Under the pieces are notes generated by a model that ran no database searches, was not told where the DNA came from, and was given only the letters and a program-made list of their open reading frames with translations. From Candidatus Marispirochaeta associata (lineage in GTDB: Bacteria > Spirochaetota > Spirochaetia > JC444 > Marispirochaetaceae), in assembly GCA_001749745.1 (NCBI GenBank), contig JWTM01000186.1, forward strand, positions 62,001-126,000: a DNA stretch of 64,000 bases, read 5' to 3'. The position numbers and the translations under genes were made by a program. Below are positions 61,140-64,000 of this stretch, piece after piece (the first letter of the stretch is position 1; each line of letters begins with the position of its first letter).

Positions 61140-61228
61140 ATTAAAAATTGATTGCTAATGACGCCGGCGTGGTCTATCATGGCCTCAATCGAGATTATTT
61201 AAAGCAGATCATAAGAACGGAGTCGCAT

Positions 61229-62134
61229 ATGTACCCACGACTTACTGCGTTAGTACTGTGTATCTTTCTCCTCACCCTTCCCCTTTTCGCCGAACGACCG
61301 GCATGGATCGAGAAACTCCCCTTCACCGACGACGCCTTCTGGGGCATGGGGGTCGGCGAGACGCCCGAAGAGGCGGAAAAGAACGCTAAACGGGATATCC
61401 TGATGCAGCTCAGTAGTCAGGTGAAAGCGGTTATTAGCCTGCAGAGCGGCGATCAAGCCGCCGGCGGGGCCGAGGAGAGCTTGAATGCCTATTTCGGTTC
61501 CAACACCCTGCGCGGAGCCGAGTTAGAGGATGAGTATAGCGAAGGGGGCCGCCACTGGACCTTGATGAAGTACTGCGACTCCTGCGGCGAGATGCTAATG
61601 AAGAGCGCCGTCTTTCGTTACGAGGAGGAGATAGGCTACGAGAGTGAGGCGGTCATCGAATCCTTGGCCGATGAGCGGGTGAAGGACGCAGTCAAGATTC
61701 AGCGCCGTTTGTCGGAGTTGGATATGAGCGAGTACCGCTCGGAGTATATCGATGTGCGCCCCGCCGACGGGGGCTTGCGCATCCTGATTCTCAACTTCCT
61801 GCCCGACCGGGCGCAGCTTTCACCCGAGCAGAAGGCGAGCCTCGCCCGCTTGAGCACCACCCTCTTTGAGCAACTGAAGGAGCTTCCCGTGGGGTCGGTA
61901 GAGGTTGTAGGCCACGCTAATCCCACCGGTCTTCCCGATGAGGCTGAACAGCTGGAAGAGTTGAGTCGCAATCGGGCGGAGACAATGGCTGAGGTGCTGT
62001 CGGCTTCCGGATTTGATGTCTCCAAGATCGAATGGCGCGGCGGGGAGGAGCTTATCGGCGATCCCGCTGATACCGAAGGGGCGGGAAGGAACCGCCGCGT
62101 GGAGATTCTGGTGATCTTCATTTCGGAGGTCTAG
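61229..62134 (+). CDS. LPP20-like/OmpA-like envelope protein
   Basis: A 301-residue exported protein with signal peptide YPRLTALVLCIFLLTLPLFA. Residues 22-165 are an LPP20-like domain (PAWIEKLPFTDDAFWGMGVG, then EEAEKNAKRDILMQLSSQ). The C-terminal 120 residues are an OmpA-type peptidoglycan-binding domain (ILNFLPDRAQLSPEQKASL, VEVVGHANPTG, LSRNRAETMAEVL, EGAGRNRRVEILV). It should sit in the periplasm bound to peptidoglycan. GGAG lies 9 nt before ATG 61229; the longer frame from 61148 puts 27 residues before the signal peptide and is unlikely. The lipoprotein gene at 62137 starts 2 bp after its stop, so the two are a unit. Confidence 0.85.
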   Translation: MYPRLTALVLCIFLLTLPLFAERPAWIEKLPFTDDAFWGMGVGETPEEAEKNAKRDILMQLSSQVKAVISLQSGDQAAGGAEESLNAYFGSNTLRGAELEDEYSEGGRHWTLMKYCDSCGEMLMKSAVFRYEEEIGYESEAVIESLADERVKDAVKIQRRLSELDMSEYRSEYIDVRPADGGLRILILNFLPDRAQLSPEQKASLARLSTTLFEQLKELPVGSVEVVGHANPTGLPDEAEQLEELSRNRAETMAEVLSASGFDVSKIEWRGGEELIGDPADTEGAGRNRRVEILVIFISEV

Positions 62135-62136
62135 GT

Positions 62137-63804
62137 ATGGGACGCATCCTCTGTCTGCTTGCGGCCTTGCTTACTCTTCTGGTCGGCTGCACGACCAGCA
62201 AAGGAGAAGGTGGCGACCCGGCCCTCAGTGACGACCTGCCTGCGTGGGCCTCAGTGCCGCCGGACGATCCGGGTTTCTGCTACGGCGTCGGCTGCGATGC
62301 CGAACTGGACCGCGCCAAGCAGAAGGCGATAATCAATGCCGGACAGGTCTTCTCTTCCGAGATCTCCGCATCTTTGGCCGTGCATACAGTGGTCGATGGA
62401 GAGCGATTCGATAAGGTCGTCCTTGGCGTGAACCGACAGCTTACCAATGAGCAGTTGATCGGGGCCAAGTTTGTAGATCAGTATCAGGATGGAGAGGGAG
62501 AATACTGGGTCTTGAGCAGGGCGCCGATCGACTGTGTGCTGGATGTAACCGAGGGGGTGCTCTTAAGCTATCGGCTGGAAGAGGATGCAAAGCAGTTATC
62601 CGCTGTAGCCGCGGTGATGGACCAGATCGAGACCCGAATTGCGGCCAAGGCCGTTAGCTATGATCGGGGAGGCGCCGCGGTCTACGGCGCCCCACGAGCG
62701 CTGATAATTCCCAATGCAAGCTTTGAAGACCCGGCTGTTACCATCTCCGCAGGAGACGGCCGCGGCTTGCGAGTAGGGGAGTGGCGAATCGGCAGCACCT
62801 GGTTCGGCCGCTTTCAGTGGCCCGGCGGAGTTCCCGAGGGCGAGCGGGCGGTCTGGTCCTCGATCTTTATCAACGGTTCTGATGCATCCCAGGGGATGAA
62901 CCCCGACAACGGCTTTTATCAGGTGCTGGAGCAGAGATTTGAACCCGGTAAGTATAACCTGAGCGCTAAAGCCAGCGGGGACAATTCGGCCGGGCTTACC
63001 TCCCGACTTACCCTCGGCTATGCGGCCGGACCCGAACGATTTGTACCCCTCGAGTATAGCGACCTGGAAATCAGATATGATACCGACAGTGAGCGCTTGC
63101 CCCAGCTGGACGACTGGCAGAACCAGGAACTCACCCTGGATATACCTGAAGGTTCCCCCGCCGTGGGGCGGCCGATCTGGATCAAGTTGAGTTCCCTTAC
63201 TGATTCGACCGGACCCGGCGGCGGGAATTCCAACTGGTGGGACGATGTGCGGCTTGACTATCGGCCGCGTTTGATGAGCTACGCCGCACTAAAAGCCTCC
63301 GGTCCCGAAACCTATCGCGTCGCATCGGAGACCATCACAATCGACGGGGACGCATCCGACTGGGACCGCATCCCTGTTTACTATCAGGATGAGATCGGCG
63401 ACGCCTCTTATTCCGGCACCGATCTGCATTACGTTAAATCAGCTATGGATGAGGAGCTGGCCTACTTTCTCTTCGTCTGTGCCGACGAGGCCTGGGGGAG
63501 CGAGCTGACTCTGGAGATCAATTTCGACTACGCCCCGGGTAAGCTGGCGGAATCCCACCGCGGTGATACGACCGACCTGCACACCAATATTCGCGAACGA
63601 GAGGCGAACTTCTGGCAGAATACCAGCCACCGCGGCACCCCCCACGACCCTGGGGTGCGGTTACGCCGCAGGAATGAGATTATCGAGTTCTCCGTCCCGC
63701 TGAAGCGCTACGACGCCGACTACTTTGCGATCGTCTACGCCAATATCTGGCGGCAGGGGGATTCCAAGCCGGCCGATTATAGTGATGTAGAGTTTCAGAA
63801 CTGA
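62137..63804 (+). CDS. LPP20-like lipoprotein with beta-sandwich C-terminus
   Basis: A 555-residue lipoprotein, lipobox LLVGC near residue 18. The N-terminal LPP20-like domain (PAWASVPPDDPGFCYGVGCD, RAKQKAIINAGQVFSSEIS, APIDCVLDVTEGVLLSY) is clearly paralogous to that at 58656-59714. A middle jelly-roll-like part has PNASFEDPAV, INGSDASQGM and FEPGKYNLSAKASGD. The C-terminus begins TITIDGDASDWDRIPVYY, the CBM9/DOMON-like motif also found in the paralogue. GGAGG precedes the ATG. It is the second gene of the operon with the OmpA-like protein. A role in envelope or surface glycan binding is inferred only. Confidence 0.8.
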   Translation: MGRILCLLAALLTLLVGCTTSKGEGGDPALSDDLPAWASVPPDDPGFCYGVGCDAELDRAKQKAIINAGQVFSSEISASLAVHTVVDGERFDKVVLGVNRQLTNEQLIGAKFVDQYQDGEGEYWVLSRAPIDCVLDVTEGVLLSYRLEEDAKQLSAVAAVMDQIETRIAAKAVSYDRGGAAVYGAPRALIIPNASFEDPAVTISAGDGRGLRVGEWRIGSTWFGRFQWPGGVPEGERAVWSSIFINGSDASQGMNPDNGFYQVLEQRFEPGKYNLSAKASGDNSAGLTSRLTLGYAAGPERFVPLEYSDLEIRYDTDSERLPQLDDWQNQELTLDIPEGSPAVGRPIWIKLSSLTDSTGPGGGNSNWWDDVRLDYRPRLMSYAALKASGPETYRVASETITIDGDASDWDRIPVYYQDEIGDASYSGTDLHYVKSAMDEELAYFLFVCADEAWGSELTLEINFDYAPGKLAESHRGDTTDLHTNIREREANFWQNTSHRGTPHDPGVRLRRRNEIIEFSVPLKRYDADYFAIVYANIWRQGDSKPADYSDVEFQN

Positions 63805-64000
63805 TCGAAGCTCTGTTCGGCAGTACCCGAGCTTGAGCTGGTCTGGTAATCTCCATAGGCCTGAGTCGTTTCCGGCAGTAAGCGCGTCTCTGCGGCCAGT
63901 CGGAACTGGGCGACCATATTCCGTAGCTGCTGAGCTTGGCCGGCCAGCTCCTCCGAAGCGGCTGCGCTCTCCTCGGCGGAGGCGGTGTTCGCCTGGGTGG
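63795..64000 (-). CDS. Methyl-accepting chemotaxis protein, C-terminus (5' part outside window)
   Basis: The final 68 codons of an MCP on the minus strand, read by hand. TQANTASAEESAAASEELAG followed by QAQQLRNMVAQFRL is the conserved C-terminal methylation helix region of MCP signalling domains. A 30-residue tail follows (ETTQAYGDYQTSS to SFDQF). The tail lacks a clear CheR-docking pentapeptide. The stop lies inside the last codons of the convergent lipoprotein gene (10-bp overlap). Confidence 0.88.
   Translation of the reverse strand, partial: TQANTASAEESAAASEELAGQAQQLRNMVAQFRLAAETRLLPETTQAYGDYQTSSSSGTAEQSFDQF

Overview
The window reads as chromosomal DNA of a free-living, sugar-scavenging bacterium, most likely a spirochaete (Spirochaetaceae or a relative). 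This is an inference from gene content: four separate ABC sugar importers with periplasmic binding proteins, YesM/YesN-type two-component pairs, HisKA_2 kinases, LPP20/OmpA-type envelope proteins, UroD-like proteins inside sugar operons, an MMPL/RND exporter with a LolA-like partner, and methyl-accepting chemotaxis genes. G+C is fairly high throughout except in the 17.4-26.0 kb segment. No rRNA, tRNA, CRISPR array or recognisable transposase was seen.

Region 1-9.2 kb is a divergent pentose/branched-sugar catabolic locus. On the minus strand lie a binding protein, a DUF2291 lipoprotein, an ATPase, a permease and a partial fucose-isomerase-like gene. On the plus strand lie a split transketolase, an FGGY kinase and a DeoR/GlpR regulator. 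Region 9.2-14.3 kb is a four-gene minus-strand signalling operon: a PAS histidine kinase, a cobalamin-binding protein with the CarH-type W-x9-EH motif, a LuxR regulator and a receiver-GAF-PAS protein whose kinase domain has lost its histidine. Region 14.3-15.5 kb is decayed DNA holding a kinase fragment and a broken DUF5615 gene. A pRiA4b ORF-3-type gene and dpaL (diaminopropionate ammonia-lyase) follow.

Region 17.39-26.00 kb is an AT-richer segment bounded by a 47-bp direct repeat of the first codons of dpaL. It carries an ABC importer, a nitrilase-family hydrolase, a HisD-like dehydrogenase, three tandem SnoaL/NTF2-like paralogues and a LacI regulator: an apparently undescribed catabolic module on an acquired island. 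At 26-29 kb are an ankyrin-repeat lipoprotein with a VHL-like C-terminal domain and an AraR-like GntR regulator. At 29-37.7 kb are a GH43 enzyme, a MalFG-type importer and a divergent 1125-residue putative carbohydrate-active enzyme. At 38-41 kb are an AraC regulator and a quinone-detoxification-like set (glyoxalase-fold dioxygenase, cupin, esterase).

At 41-46.5 kb a TetR regulator precedes an MMPL exporter, a LolA-like protein and an outer-membrane barrel, with three 27-bp-phased operator-like repeats before the exporter and a fourth in the tetR promoter. At 46.5-58.7 kb are two UroD-like proteins, a LacI regulator with a 24-bp palindromic operator, an Rbs-type importer with a second membrane-anchored binding protein, a PocR-AraC regulator and a YesM/YesN pair. 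The window ends with a HisKA_2 kinase, three LPP20-type envelope proteins and the 3' end of a chemotaxis receptor.

A recurring signal is that many regulator, kinase and lipoprotein genes have a sigma70-like -10 box only 6-9 bases before the start codon and no Shine-Dalgarno, which suggests leaderless mRNAs. Importer genes have strong Shine-Dalgarno sequences.
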